A DNA stretch of 64,000 nt from Coriobacteriaceae bacterium (GCA_025992855.1 DAJPGB010000001.1:1054001-1118000), one strand, 5' to 3'. Positions 35,273 to 44,850 are shown, counted from the stretch's first letter. Made by a program: numbers and translations. Notes: generated from the letters alone by a model not told the origin.

Positions 35273-36616
35273 CTAGTTCGCCATGACGCCTTCGGTCCAG
35301 GCCTCGACGTCCTCGATACGCAGGACGTTGGCGACCTCGGCCACGCAGTCGACGCTGGCAAGCTCGGCGGCGGCAGCCTGGACGTCCTTCTCGAGCGCGC
35401 GGTGCGTCAGGAAGATGACCGAGCAGGCATCGCTGACGCCCGATTTGCCGTCCTCGACCTGGTTGATGAGCGAGATCGAGATGTTGTGCTTGGCAAAGAT
35501 GTCGACCGTCTCGGACAGGGCGCCCACGCGGTCGGCGACTTTCAGGCGCACATAGTACTTGGTCTGGAGCTCGTCCATGGGCTTAAAGGTGAGGTTGTGG
35601 CCATAGGGCTCAATCTCGGGCAGCGGAGCCACGCCGCGGCTGATCTGCTCGGAGAGCGACAGGATATCGCCCACGACGGCGCTCGCGGTGGGGAAGGAGC
35701 CTGCGCCCGCGCCGTAGAACATGGTCTCGCCCACGGCGTCGCCTACCACGTAGACGGCGTTCATGGCGCCGTTGACCTTGGCGAGCATATGGTCTGCGGG
35801 GATCAGCGTGGGATGCACACGAACGTCGACGCCAGCGTCGGTGTTGCGGGCGATGCCGAGCAGTTTGATGGTGAAGCCGAGCTCGCGGGCCTGGGCGATG
35901 TCCTCGGCGCCGATGGTGCGGATACCCTGCTGGTACACATCATCGGTGGTAACGCGGGTGCCAAAGCCGATGGAGGCGAGGATGGCCGTCTTGCTGGCGG
36001 CATCGAAGCCGTCGACGTCGGCGGACGGGTCGGCCTCGGCATAGCCCTTAGCCTGTGCGTCGGCGAGCACGTCAGCGTAATCGGCGCCCTCGGCGTCCAT
36101 GCGCGACAGGATGTAGTTGGTGGTGCCGTTGAGGATGCCGGCGATGGTCAGGATCTTGTTACCCACCAGGTCGTGCTCGAGTGTGCTGACAATGGGGATG
36201 CCGCCACCGCAGCTGGCCTCGCACTTAATCTGCACGCCGCACGCACGCGCCTTCTCGGCAAGCGTCTCGACATGGCGGCCCAGCAGGGCCTTGTTGGCGG
36301 AGACGACATGCTTGCCGTTCTCGAAGGCAGTGGTGAAGATCTCGGTCGCGGGGTGCTCGCCGCCGATCAGCTCGACGACGATGTCGACGGCGGGGTCGGT
36401 GACGACATCGTGCCAGTCGCTCGTAAAGGCCTCGCGCTCAATGCCTGCCGCCTCGGCCTGCTCCCAAGCAAGCGCGCAGGCGCGGGTCAGCTTAAGGTCG
36501 ATGCCGTAGGCTGCCAGGTACTCATCGTGGTGGCTCTTGATCAGACGGGCCACGCCGCCGCCGACGGTTCCCAGACCGATCAGACCGACGTTCACGGTGC
36601 GCAGGGGTTCGCTCAT
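35273..36616 (-). CDS. hom: Homoserine dehydrogenase
   Basis: Homoserine dehydrogenase reduces aspartate semialdehyde to homoserine on the route to threonine and methionine. The 447-residue protein has the NAD(P) loop GLIGLGTVGGGV (about 11-22), VSANKALLGRHVETL, the catalytic region GILNGTTNYIL, and the KxxxD-containing YAEADPSADVDGFDAASK. The C-terminal 80 residues form an ACT domain (from about 365, VRLKVADRVGALSE), so threonine feedback is expected. AAGGAG lies seven bases upstream of the ATG. There is no thrB or thrC beside it, so it is monocistronic with its own terminator. The substrate-binding-protein gene of the liv operon is divergent, 251 bases away. Confidence 0.94.
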   Translation of the reverse strand: MSEPLRTVNVGLIGLGTVGGGVARLIKSHHDEYLAAYGIDLKLTRACALAWEQAEAAGIEREAFTSDWHDVVTDPAVDIVVELIGGEHPATEIFTTAFENGKHVVSANKALLGRHVETLAEKARACGVQIKCEASCGGGIPIVSTLEHDLVGNKILTIAGILNGTTNYILSRMDAEGADYADVLADAQAKGYAEADPSADVDGFDAASKTAILASIGFGTRVTTDDVYQQGIRTIGAEDIAQARELGFTIKLLGIARNTDAGVDVRVHPTLIPADHMLAKVNGAMNAVYVVGDAVGETMFYGAGAGSFPTASAVVGDILSLSEQISRGVAPLPEIEPYGHNLTFKPMDELQTKYYVRLKVADRVGALSETVDIFAKHNISISLINQVEDGKSGVSDACSVIFLTHRALEKDVQAAAAELASVDCVAEVANVLRIEDVEAWTEGVMAN

Positions 36617-36867
36617 AGATAACTCCTTCGTGCATCTTATGGATGGATAAACCGCTTAAAGGTTGAGTGCATTCTAGCGTGAACCGGGGGCGCGTGCTCG
36701 CCAGGCAACAGGAGCCGCACGAAACGGCACCCCCGAAACGCTGCGGAAACATTGGAAACACGCTCGCTACAAACGGACTTCCGTAACAAACTGTCAACGT
36801 TTGCGCCATAAGGTTTGCCCTGTACCGCAAGACGGCCGCACCGCGGCCAGCGAAAAAGGGGGACACC

Positions 36868-38034
36868 ATGTTCAACATCAACAGCACGCTCAGCCGTAGG
36901 AACTTTCTCGCCGGCGCTGCGGCGCTCGGCAGCACCGCCGCACTCGCTGGTTGCTCGTCGGGTGGCTCGGACGGCGGCACCGCCGATGACGGCAAGACCT
37001 TCAAGATCGGTGTCATCGGCCCTCTGACCGGCGCCGCGGCAACCTATGGCGTCTCGGCCGAGAAGGGTGCCAAGCTTGCCGCCAAGGATTTCTCGACCAA
37101 GGACCTCAAACTCTCGCTTAAGTCCGAGGATGACGTCGCCGACGGCGAGAAGGCTATCAACGCCTTCAATACCCTGTGCGACTGGGGCATGCAGGCGCTC
37201 GTCGGCCCCGTCACGACTGGTGCCGCCGTCGCTGTCTCGGGCGAGATCGCCGACGATATGCTCATGGTCACGCCTTCTGCCTCGTCGCTTGACGTCACCA
37301 AGGACAAGACCACGGTCTTCCAGGTCTGCTTCACCGATCCCACCATGGGCACGAGCGCTGCGAAGTTCTTGGCCGAGAAGTACGCAGACGCCAAGATCGC
37401 CCTGTTCTATAACTCCGGCGATACGTACAGCTCGGGCGTTGCCGATGCCTTTGCCGAGCAGGCCAAGGAGTCCAAGCTCGATATCGTCGACACCGAGACC
37501 TTTAAAGACGACTCTTCCACGAGCTTTACCAACCAGTTGACCAAGGCCAAGGAGGCCGGCGCCACGCTCATCTTTGCGCCCATCTACTACACGCCGGCAT
37601 CCGTCCTGCTCAAGAATGCGAGCGACATGGGCTACGACATGACGCTCATGGGTACCGACGGCATGGACGGTCTGCTCTCTGTGGAGGGCTTCGACACCTC
37701 GCTTGCCGAGGGCGTGCTGCTCATGACGCCGTTCTCCGCCGATGACGAGAAGAACGCCGACTTCGTCAAGGCATACAAGGAGGAGTACGACGAGACCCCC
37801 AACCAGTTTGCCGCCGACGCCTACGACTGTGTCCACGCTATCGCCGAGGCCATCGACAAGGCCGGCATTGACACGACGGCCGACGGTGCCGACATTGCCG
37901 CCGACCTTGCCAAAGCCATGCGTAAGATCAAGATCGAGGGCCTGACGGGCGAGCTGACGTGGAACGACGAAGGCCAGGTCGAGAAGCCCGCCACGGCTTA
38001 TGTGATTCAGGGCGGCAAATACATCGCCGCCTAA
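36868..38034 (+). CDS. livJ: Branched-chain amino-acid type ABC binding lipoprotein (first paralogue)
   Basis: The periplasmic-binding fold type I lipoprotein captures the substrate for LivHMGF. The 388 residues begin with SRRNFLAGAAALGSTAALAGC, which holds both a twin-arginine-like motif and a lipobox ending in C29. So it may be exported folded and lipidated. The mature part has the family landmarks KIGVIGPLTGAAATYG, YSSGVADAF and VLLMTPFSAD. The 251-base gap upstream holds the repeat GGAAACATTGGAAACAC. A 271-base gap follows before its close paralogue. The ligand is probably leucine, isoleucine or valine but could be another amino acid. Confidence 0.92.
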   Translation: MFNINSTLSRRNFLAGAAALGSTAALAGCSSGGSDGGTADDGKTFKIGVIGPLTGAAATYGVSAEKGAKLAAKDFSTKDLKLSLKSEDDVADGEKAINAFNTLCDWGMQALVGPVTTGAAVAVSGEIADDMLMVTPSASSLDVTKDKTTVFQVCFTDPTMGTSAAKFLAEKYADAKIALFYNSGDTYSSGVADAFAEQAKESKLDIVDTETFKDDSSTSFTNQLTKAKEAGATLIFAPIYYTPASVLLKNASDMGYDMTLMGTDGMDGLLSVEGFDTSLAEGVLLMTPFSADDEKNADFVKAYKEEYDETPNQFAADAYDCVHAIAEAIDKAGIDTTADGADIAADLAKAMRKIKIEGLTGELTWNDEGQVEKPATAYVIQGGKYIAA

Positions 38035-38305
38035 GTGCGCATGAAACGCGACCGGTGAGGCTGCTTTATTCAGAACAAGGGCGCTTGTAACAGAATGGAA
38101 ACATTACTTTCACACAATAAAGTGGCATAGCTGCATAAAGCGATAGAAATACGCAGAATTATGGATATAAGGACAAACCGAAAGAAAAGTTGAAATAATC
38201 GCCACTTTTCCCAACTAAAGCGTCTACTATTTTGCGAACGCCGAACACGGCGAAGGATGGCCTGTCGGGTAACCGAAACCCGACGAGAAATGAGAGGAGA
38301 GCCGC

Positions 38306-39493
38306 ATGTCGAGCCTCACCGGTAAGTCATTGAACCCTGTTATGAATCGCAGGAGCGTTATCGCGAGCGCAGCAGGTCTGGGGGCGATGTCCATTCTAGC
38401 TGGCTGCTCCTCCAACGGCGGCGATAGCGGTTCCGCTTCGAGCGACGCTTCGTTTAAGATCGGTACCATCGGCCCGCTGACCGGTGCAAATGCCTCCTAT
38501 GGCAAGTCCGTTACTCAGGCCGTCGAGCTTGGCTGCAAGGATTTCTCCACCAAGGAACTTCCGCTTGCCAGCAAGGCCGAGGACGATCAGGCCGACGGCG
38601 AGAAGGCCGTCAACGCCTTTAATAATCTTCTGGACTGGGGTATGCAGGCCCTCGTCGGCCCGACCACCACGGGCGCATCGGTTGCCGTTGCCGCCGAGTG
38701 CGGTAAGGACCCCGAGACGTTCATGATCACCCCGTCCGCGTCTTCCGAGGACGTCACCAAGGGCAAGGATTGCGTCTTCCAGGTTTGCTTTACCGACCCC
38801 AACCAGGGCGTCAACGCTGCCAAGTTCCTGGCCGAGAAGTATGCGGACGAGAAGTTCGTGCTCTTCTATAACTCCGGCGACGCATATTCTTCGGGTATTG
38901 CCGATGCCTTTAAGGCCCAGGCCGCTGAGTCCAAGCTCGAGATCGTTGACGAGGAAACCTTTAAGGACGACTCTTCCACGAGCTTCACCAACCAGCTGAC
39001 CAAGGCCAAGCAGGCCGGCGCCACCATGATCTTCGCACCGATCTACTACACGCCGGCGTCCGTCCTGCTCAAGAATGCCAAGGACATGGGCTACGACGTC
39101 AAGATGATGGGCTGCGACGGCATGGACGGCATCCTGGGCGTGGAGGGCTTCGACACCTCGCTTGCCGAGGGCTTGCTGCTCATGACCCCGTTCTCCGCCG
39201 ACGACGAGAAGAACGCCGACTTCGTCAATGCTTACAAGGATAAGTACGGCGATACCCCCGACCAGTTTGCCGCCGACGCCTACGACGGCGTGCATGCTGT
39301 GGTCGAGGCTCTCAAGGAGGCCGGCCTGGGCGTCGACGCCGACCCCACCGAGGTCGCCGAGAAGCTGCCCGAGGCTATGCTCAAGATCACCGTTGATGGC
39401 CTGACCGGCAAGCTTTCCTGGAACGACAAGGGCCAGGTCCAGAAGGACCCGACTGCGTACGTCATCACCGACGGCAAGTACGTACAGGCCTAA
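38306..39493 (+). CDS. livJ: Branched-chain amino-acid type ABC binding lipoprotein (second paralogue)
   Basis: The 395-residue protein is clearly a duplicate of the preceding gene. Stretches such as ETFKDDSSTSFTNQLTKAK and FDTSLAEG are identical, and only the first 60 and last 30 residues differ strongly. Its signal is NRRSVIASAAGLGAMSILAGC, again two arginines plus a lipobox. It lies 140 bases upstream of livH, so it is likely co-transcribed with the permease while the first paralogue may have its own start. A TACTAT box at 38225-38230 in the A/T-rich gap is a possible -10. Two binding proteins on one permease suggest different ligands or expression conditions. Confidence 0.92.
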   Translation: MSSLTGKSLNPVMNRRSVIASAAGLGAMSILAGCSSNGGDSGSASSDASFKIGTIGPLTGANASYGKSVTQAVELGCKDFSTKELPLASKAEDDQADGEKAVNAFNNLLDWGMQALVGPTTTGASVAVAAECGKDPETFMITPSASSEDVTKGKDCVFQVCFTDPNQGVNAAKFLAEKYADEKFVLFYNSGDAYSSGIADAFKAQAAESKLEIVDEETFKDDSSTSFTNQLTKAKQAGATMIFAPIYYTPASVLLKNAKDMGYDVKMMGCDGMDGILGVEGFDTSLAEGLLLMTPFSADDEKNADFVNAYKDKYGDTPDQFAADAYDGVHAVVEALKEAGLGVDADPTEVAEKLPEAMLKITVDGLTGKLSWNDKGQVQKDPTAYVITDGKYVQA

Positions 39494-39632
39494 TAGGCCG
39501 CCTTACATAGAGCGGTTTTGATCCCAAGCAGGGGAGGTTTTGGCCTTCCCTGCTTGCTTGGTATCTAGGGACGATGTAACGTCCCTGTTTCGTACATCAA
39601 CTGGAAACCTATTCGAAAGGGGGATGTGGAAC

Positions 39633-40514
39633 ATGACGGTCTTTATCCAATACCTGGTCAACGGCCTGTCCATGGGTAGCGTCTACGCCATCATCGCGTT
39701 GGGCTACACCATGGTCTACGGTATCGCCAAGATGCTGAACTTCGCTCACGGCGACGTCATCATGGTCGGTGCCTATGTCTCGTTCTGCGCCACGTCGTAT
39801 CTCGGCCTCCCGGGCTGGGCTTCTGTAATTCTCTCTTGTGCGGTCTGCACGGTTCTGGGCGTTCTCATCGAGGGCCTTGCCTATAAGCCTCTGCGCCAGG
39901 CGGGCCCGCTGGCCGTTCTGATCACGGCCATCGGCGTGTCCTACTTCCTGCAGAATGCCGCCCAGCTTCTGTGGGGCGCCACGCCCAAGAACTTTACTTC
40001 GCTCGTCACCTTCCCGGTGCCGGAGTTCTTGGCCAAGTACAACGTGAGCGCCGTCTCACTCGTCACCATCGTCGCCTGCCTGGTTATCATGGCCGGCCTG
40101 GTGTTCTTTACGGGCAAGACCAAGATGGGCAAGGCCATGCGTGCCGTGTCCGAGGACAAGGCAGCCGCTCAGCTCATGGGCATCAACGTCAACCGCACCA
40201 TCTCGATGACGTTCGCCATCGGTTCTGCCCTTGCCGCCATCGCCGGTGTGCTCCTTTGCTCCTATTCGCCGGTGCTGCAGCCCACGACGGGCGCCATGCC
40301 TGGCATCAAGGCCTTCGACGCCGCCGTCTTCGGTGGCATCGGCTCCATCCCCGGCGCCTTTGTCGGTGGCATTCTCATCGGCATCATCGAAGCGATGGCA
40401 CAGGCTTACATTTCCACGAGCCTTGCTAACTCCATCGTCTTTGGTGTTCTGATCATCGTCCTGCTCGTCAAGCCTGCCGGCCTCTTGGGCAAGTACGTCC
40501 CCGAGAAGGTGTAG
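39633..40514 (+). CDS. livH: Branched-chain amino-acid ABC permease LivH
   Basis: The 293-residue inner-membrane permease starts with MTVFIQYLVNGLSMGSVYAI. It has the typical ALGYTMVYGIAKMLNFAHGD block and a C-terminal GIGSIPGAFVGGILIG. The first ATG after GGGGG with a nine-base spacer is chosen (39633); an earlier ATG at 39624 and an upstream frame to 39540 are less likely. Together with LivM it forms the channel. It is followed nine bases later by livM. Confidence 0.93.
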   Translation: MTVFIQYLVNGLSMGSVYAIIALGYTMVYGIAKMLNFAHGDVIMVGAYVSFCATSYLGLPGWASVILSCAVCTVLGVLIEGLAYKPLRQAGPLAVLITAIGVSYFLQNAAQLLWGATPKNFTSLVTFPVPEFLAKYNVSAVSLVTIVACLVIMAGLVFFTGKTKMGKAMRAVSEDKAAAQLMGINVNRTISMTFAIGSALAAIAGVLLCSYSPVLQPTTGAMPGIKAFDAAVFGGIGSIPGAFVGGILIGIIEAMAQAYISTSLANSIVFGVLIIVLLVKPAGLLGKYVPEKV

Positions 40515-40523
40515 GTGAGCGTT

Positions 40524-41603
40524 ATGAAGTTCCTTAAAGACAAGCAGACGCGTCACGACTTTGTCACGTATGCCATGTGCATCGTGGCCTTCGCCATCGT
40601 GTTCTTTATGCAGTCCAACCACATGATCCCGCGCATGATCGCCGGTCAGCTGGTTCCCATTACGGCCTACATCGTCATGGCCATCTCGCTTAACCTCGTC
40701 GTCGGTATCGCGGGCGACCTGTCGCTGGGCCACGCGGGCTTTATGAGCGTCGGTGCCTACACGGGCATCGTCACCGCGGTCGCGCTGGAGAGCGCCGTTC
40801 CCTCCGATCCGGTGCGCCTTATCATCAGCATCGTGGTCGGCGCTATCGCCGCAGCCATTCTGGGCTTCTTGATCGGCATCCCGGTCCTTCGCCTGAGCGG
40901 CGACTACCTGGCCATCGTGACGCTGGCCTTTGGCGAGATCATCAAAGAGATCGTCACCTGCCTTATCGTGGGCGTCGACTCGCGTGGCCTGCACGTGATC
41001 TTCAATATCACGGGCAACTCCACGATCGACGACCTGCACCTGCTCGAGGACGGCACCGCCATCATCAAGGGTGCCCAGGGCGCCTCGGGCGTGTCGACGT
41101 ACTCGACCTTCCTCGCCGGTGCCATCCTGGTCATGGTCGCGCTCGTAATTGTGCTCAACCTGGTTCGCAGCCGTACCGGCCGTGCCATCATGGCCGTTCG
41201 CGACAACAAGATCGCCGCCGAGTCCGTGGGTATCTCCGTCACCCAGTACCGTATGATCGCCTTCGTGGTTTCCGCTGCCCTCGCCGGTGCTGCCGGAGCC
41301 CTCTTTGGCGGTAACTTCTCGCAGCTCTCCGCCACCAAGTTCGACTTCAACACGTCGATTCTCATCCTGGTGTTCGTGGTCCTGGGCGGTCTGGGCAACA
41401 TGCGCGGCTCCGTCATCGCTGCGGCGCTGCTCACCGTGCTTCCCGAGCTGCTCCGCCAGTTCTCGGACTACCGCATGCTCATCTACGCCATCGTGCTGAT
41501 TCTGGTCATGATTTTTACCAACAACCCGCAGCTCAAGGCATTCTTCGGTCGCGTTAAGGACCGCTTTGCTCCCAAGAAGGAGGTGGCAGCCGATGCCCAG
41601 TAA
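40524..41603 (+). CDS. livM: Branched-chain amino-acid ABC permease LivM
   Basis: The 359-residue partner permease carries ISLNLVVGIAGDLSLGHAGF, the family motif LRLSGDYLAIVTLAFGEI (about 116-133), FGGNFSQLSATKFDF and VLGGLGNMRGSVI. The ATG at 40524 follows AGGTGA; a GTG at 40515 right after the livH stop is an alternative start. The last codons overlap the livG start by 11 bases. A long antisense open frame over this region is a shadow. Confidence 0.92.
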   Translation: MKFLKDKQTRHDFVTYAMCIVAFAIVFFMQSNHMIPRMIAGQLVPITAYIVMAISLNLVVGIAGDLSLGHAGFMSVGAYTGIVTAVALESAVPSDPVRLIISIVVGAIAAAILGFLIGIPVLRLSGDYLAIVTLAFGEIIKEIVTCLIVGVDSRGLHVIFNITGNSTIDDLHLLEDGTAIIKGAQGASGVSTYSTFLAGAILVMVALVIVLNLVRSRTGRAIMAVRDNKIAAESVGISVTQYRMIAFVVSAALAGAAGALFGGNFSQLSATKFDFNTSILILVFVVLGGLGNMRGSVIAAALLTVLPELLRQFSDYRMLIYAIVLILVMIFTNNPQLKAFFGRVKDRFAPKKEVAADAQ

Positions 41604-42453
41604 GTTTGAGTTCAACAAGGGCAAGATGGTCCCGTATCCTTCTGGTGCCATCGTTCCCGACCGCGACCTGGGCGAGCGCCCGGCGCTCGAGTGCATCCAC
41701 CTGGGTATTGAGTTCGGCGGCCTTAAGGCTGTCGACGACTTTAGCCTGACCATCGGCAAGACCGAGATCGCCGGTCTGATCGGCCCCAACGGCGCCGGTA
41801 AGACCACGGTCTTCAACCTGCTCACCAAGGTGTACCAGCCCACGCACGGCACCATCCTGCTCGATGGCGAGGACACCTCGGGTAAGTCGGTCTATCAGGT
41901 CAACCGTATGGGCATCGCCCGTACCTTCCAAAACATTCGCCTGTTCAACACCATGACGGTGGAGGACAACGTCAAGGTCGGCCTGCACAACCAGGAGCGC
42001 TACTCCGGTTTTGAGGGCGTGCTGCGCCTGCCGACGTACTGGAAGCACGAGAAGGCCGCCCACGAGCGCGCCATGGAGCTGCTGTCCATCTTTGACATGG
42101 AGCACCTGGCAAACGAGCAGGCCGGCTCACTGCCTTACGGCGCCCAGCGTCGTTTGGAGATCGTCCGCGCCCTTGCGACCAATCCCAAGCTGCTGCTGCT
42201 TGACGAGCCTGCCGCCGGCATGAACCCGTCCGAGACCGCAGAGCTCATGGAGAACATCGTCAAGATCCGCGACACCTTCGGCATCGCCATCATGCTCATC
42301 GAGCACGACATGTCACTCGTCATGAACATTTGCGAGGGCATCTGCGTGCTTAACTTTGGCAAGGTCATCGCCAAGGGCACGGCCGAGGAGATCCAGAACA
42401 ACGACGCCGTTATCGAGGCGTATCTGGGCAAGCAGGATAAGGGGGAGAACTAA
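41593..42453 (+). CDS. livG: Branched-chain amino-acid ABC ATPase LivG
   Basis: The 286-residue ATPase has Walker A GPNGAGKTT, the signature LPYGAQRR in place of LSGGQ (with YGAQRR as in other LivG), Walker B LLLLDEPAAGMNP and the switch H in LIEHDM. An additional N-terminal stretch (about 1-35) precedes the core. AGGAGG lies eight bases upstream of the ATG, and it overlaps livM. It pairs with LivF to power transport. Confidence 0.94.
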   Translation: MPSKFEFNKGKMVPYPSGAIVPDRDLGERPALECIHLGIEFGGLKAVDDFSLTIGKTEIAGLIGPNGAGKTTVFNLLTKVYQPTHGTILLDGEDTSGKSVYQVNRMGIARTFQNIRLFNTMTVEDNVKVGLHNQERYSGFEGVLRLPTYWKHEKAAHERAMELLSIFDMEHLANEQAGSLPYGAQRRLEIVRALATNPKLLLLDEPAAGMNPSETAELMENIVKIRDTFGIAIMLIEHDMSLVMNICEGICVLNFGKVIAKGTAEEIQNNDAVIEAYLGKQDKGEN

Positions 42454-43167
42454 ATGGCAGAGCCGATGCTTTCCGTCTACAACATCAACGTCTGGTACGG
42501 CGCTATCCACGCCATCAAGGACATCTCCTTTAACGTCAACGAGGGCGAGATCGTGGCCCTGATCGGTGCGAACGGTGCCGGCAAGTCCACAACGCTCAAG
42601 ACTGTCTCGGGCCTGCTGCGCTCCAAGACCGGCTCCATCAAGTTTATGGGCGAGGACATTACCCATACGCCTGCCGACAAGCTGGTGGGCAAGGGCCTGG
42701 CTCAGGTCCCCGAGGGCCGTCGTGCCTTTTTGCAGATGACGGTCGAGGAGAACTTGGAGATGGGCGCCTACACGCAGCCCAAGTCCACGGTGGCTCCGGG
42801 CCTGGAGCGCGTCTACGAGCAGTTCCCGCGCCTGAAGGAACGTCGTCGCCAGGTCGCCGGCACCCTTTCAGGCGGCGAGCAGCAGATGCTCGTTATGGGG
42901 CGCGCCCTTATGAGTAACCCCAAACTGCTCATGCTCGACGAGCCTTCCATGGGTCTGGCACCGATTCTGATCGAACAGATCTTCCAGATTGTCGAGGACT
43001 TGCACAAGGCCGGTACCACGGTGCTTCTGGTCGAGCAAAACGCGCAGATGGCGCTTTCCATCGCCACACGCGGTTACGTGCTCGAGACCGGCAAGATCAC
43101 CATGACCGGCACTGGTCAAGAGCTGCTGCACGACGATAACGTCCGCAAAGCCTACCTCGGAGGCTAA
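42454..43167 (+). CDS. livF: Branched-chain amino-acid ABC ATPase LivF
   Basis: The 237-residue ATPase has GANGAGKST (Walker A), QVPEGRRAF, LSGGEQQML (signature), LMLDEPSMGLAP (Walker B) and LLVEQNAQ (switch). These are exactly the LivF landmarks. It starts at the codon directly after the livG stop and ends the operon, followed by a terminator at 43178. Confidence 0.95.
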   Translation: MAEPMLSVYNINVWYGAIHAIKDISFNVNEGEIVALIGANGAGKSTTLKTVSGLLRSKTGSIKFMGEDITHTPADKLVGKGLAQVPEGRRAFLQMTVEENLEMGAYTQPKSTVAPGLERVYEQFPRLKERRRQVAGTLSGGEQQMLVMGRALMSNPKLLMLDEPSMGLAPILIEQIFQIVEDLHKAGTTVLLVEQNAQMALSIATRGYVLETGKITMTGTGQELLHDDNVRKAYLGG

Positions 43168-43177
43168 CCCACCTAAC

Positions 43178-43219
43178 AAAAGGGGCGCTGACTATCTCAG
43201 TCAGCGCCCCTTTTTATTT
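43178..43219 (+). terminator. Intrinsic terminator of the liv operon
   Basis: Stem AAAAGGGGCGCTGAC/GTCAGCGCCCCTTTT with seven-base loop and TTTATTT tail. Confidence 0.9.
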
Positions 43220-43278
43220 GCGGTGAAATAGGGACTGAATACGGGCTCCAGAGGCCAAAAGAGTCCCTATTCCACCGC
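43220..43278. repeat. Inverted repeat between the liv terminator and cutC
   Basis: Arms GCGGTGAAATAGGGACT (43220-43236) and AGTCCCTATTCCACCGC (43262-43278) are complementary apart from one base. A 25-base spacer separates them. It is not needed for termination, since a strong terminator ends just before it. Confidence 0.65.
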
Positions 43279-43341
43279 AACTTCATGGGGATGTGTGACA
43301 ATGCCCGTCGGAAAACATCTGCTGTCTTTGGGGGTCTATCT

Positions 43342-44019
43342 ATGGTGTACGAGTTTTGTGCCGAGAACTTTGAGCGGGTGCCGGCGGCTATCGATGCCGG
43401 TGCAAGGCGTATCGAGCTGTGCGACAACCTTGCCGTTGGTGGCACCACGCCTTCGGCCGGCGTTATCAGCGCTACGACCAACTATGTCCACGAGCACGAT
43501 GCACGGGTGATGTGCATGATTCGCCCGCGTGGCGGCGACTTTCACTACGACCAGGACGAGCTGCGTATGATGGAGATGGACCTGGGCCTTGCCGTAAGCG
43601 CCGGCGTTGACGGCTTGGTCTTTGGCTGCTGCAAGCCCTGCGCTGGCGGATGGGCGCTCGACGAACTTACGCTTGGCGCCCTCGTGATGGCTGCGGGCTG
43701 CGCGACCGAGGAATGTAAGCGTGAGCCCATCGACATCACCTTCCACATGGCATTTGACCAGCTCTCGCCCGAGGCTCAGCTCGATGCGATTGATACACTT
43801 GCCGACTGCGGCGTTACGCGCATCCTCACGCATGGCGGCGCTGCCGGTACGTCGATCGAGGATAATTTCGATCACCTGGCTCGTTTAATCGAGTATGCGG
43901 GTGATCGTTTGACCATCCTTCCCGGCGGCGGCATTTCCACGGCCAACCGCGATACCGTGGCGGCGGCACTGGGCGTCTCCGAGCTCCATGGCACCAAGAT
44001 TGTGCCGCTGGAGGTATAA
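43342..44019 (+). CDS. cutC: CutC family protein
   Basis: The 225-residue TIM-barrel protein opens with YEFCAENFERV and has RIELCDNLAVGGTTPS (the R-I-E-L-C-x-x-L-x-x-G-G-x-T-P block), MIRPRGGDFHY, GVDGLVFGCC and ILTHGGAAG. This is the CutC signature order. CutC was linked to copper handling in E. coli, but the true activity is uncertain. The ATG at 43342 follows GGGGG; an open frame to 43285 has no site. It is three bases ahead of the GalT-like gene and clearly in one operon with it. Confidence 0.92.
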   Translation: MVYEFCAENFERVPAAIDAGARRIELCDNLAVGGTTPSAGVISATTNYVHEHDARVMCMIRPRGGDFHYDQDELRMMEMDLGLAVSAGVDGLVFGCCKPCAGGWALDELTLGALVMAAGCATEECKREPIDITFHMAFDQLSPEAQLDAIDTLADCGVTRILTHGGAAGTSIEDNFDHLARLIEYAGDRLTILPGGGISTANRDTVAAALGVSELHGTKIVPLEV

Positions 44020-44022
44020 CCC

Positions 44023-44823
44023 GTGGCGCTGGTATTTGACGTTCAGCAGGCGAACGGTAAGCCCGACGACAACCGTCGTCCCGGCACCGCGTGCCCTTTT
44101 TGCGATACAGAAGGGCTCACCGACATCATTCGCCGTGATGGCGATTGCATTTGGCTCGAGAATAAGTTCAAGACCCTGCGCGCCACCCGTCAAACCGTGC
44201 TGATCGAGTCGGCCGATCACGATGCCGACCTGGTGACCTACGAGCCGGATGAACTCCACCATGTGATGCGGTTTGCCCTGGGTTGCTGGCAGCAGATGAT
44301 CGATTCACAGCAGTATCGAAGCGTGCTCATGTACAAGAACAAGGGTCCGCTCTCGGGCGGTAGTCTCGTGCATCCGCACATGCAGATTGTGGGTTTGGAG
44401 CAGGAAGACGGCTACACTTCGCTGACTTCTGCCAATTTCGAAGGCATCAATGTCTGGCAACAGGGGAGGATCTCGGTCAATATCTCAACCGAACCGATCA
44501 TGGGGTTCTTTGAGATCAACGTTTCAGCCCCGCAGGGAATCGCCGCCAGCGATGACACGAGAGACCAAGCCGAGGCGGATCTCTTCGCCGATGCAATCCA
44601 GGTAGCTCTGCGCTATATCTTGCACGAGCACCATGGCGGTCGTGCAGAGTCGTACAACCTGTTCTTCTATCACATGAGCGACCGAACCATTGCCAAGGCG
44701 CTTCCACGTTGGGTGGTTTCACCCTACTTTGTCGGGTATCGGCTGGCTCAGGTCAATGCTGAGACCACGCTCGATGTCGATGCGGAGCGACTCCGCGCAC
44801 ATCTGGAGGCGCTCACATCGTAA
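44023..44823 (+). CDS. GalT-like HIT-superfamily protein (DUF4931 type)
   Basis: The 266-residue protein has a zinc-type ACPFC near the N-terminus (about 20-24), and in the middle the HxHxQ triad in GGSLVHPHMQI (about 111-121). This is the active-site pattern of galactose-1-phosphate uridylyltransferase and its relatives. The size is smaller than GalT (about 350). It probably transfers a nucleotide to a sugar phosphate, or hydrolyses one, but the substrate is unknown. It starts with GTG, with GGAGG upstream at the cutC end. The pairing with CutC has no clear explanation. Confidence 0.75.
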   Translation: MALVFDVQQANGKPDDNRRPGTACPFCDTEGLTDIIRRDGDCIWLENKFKTLRATRQTVLIESADHDADLVTYEPDELHHVMRFALGCWQQMIDSQQYRSVLMYKNKGPLSGGSLVHPHMQIVGLEQEDGYTSLTSANFEGINVWQQGRISVNISTEPIMGFFEINVSAPQGIAASDDTRDQAEADLFADAIQVALRYILHEHHGGRAESYNLFFYHMSDRTIAKALPRWVVSPYFVGYRLAQVNAETTLDVDAERLRAHLEALTS

Positions 44824-44850
44824 AGTGAGCGCCCGCACACTGCGGACGGT

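Noticed and set aside
40056..41876. A 606-codon minus-strand open frame over livH-livM-livG
   Set aside because: Shadow of well-supported transporter genes; no recognisable domain and no ribosome site.
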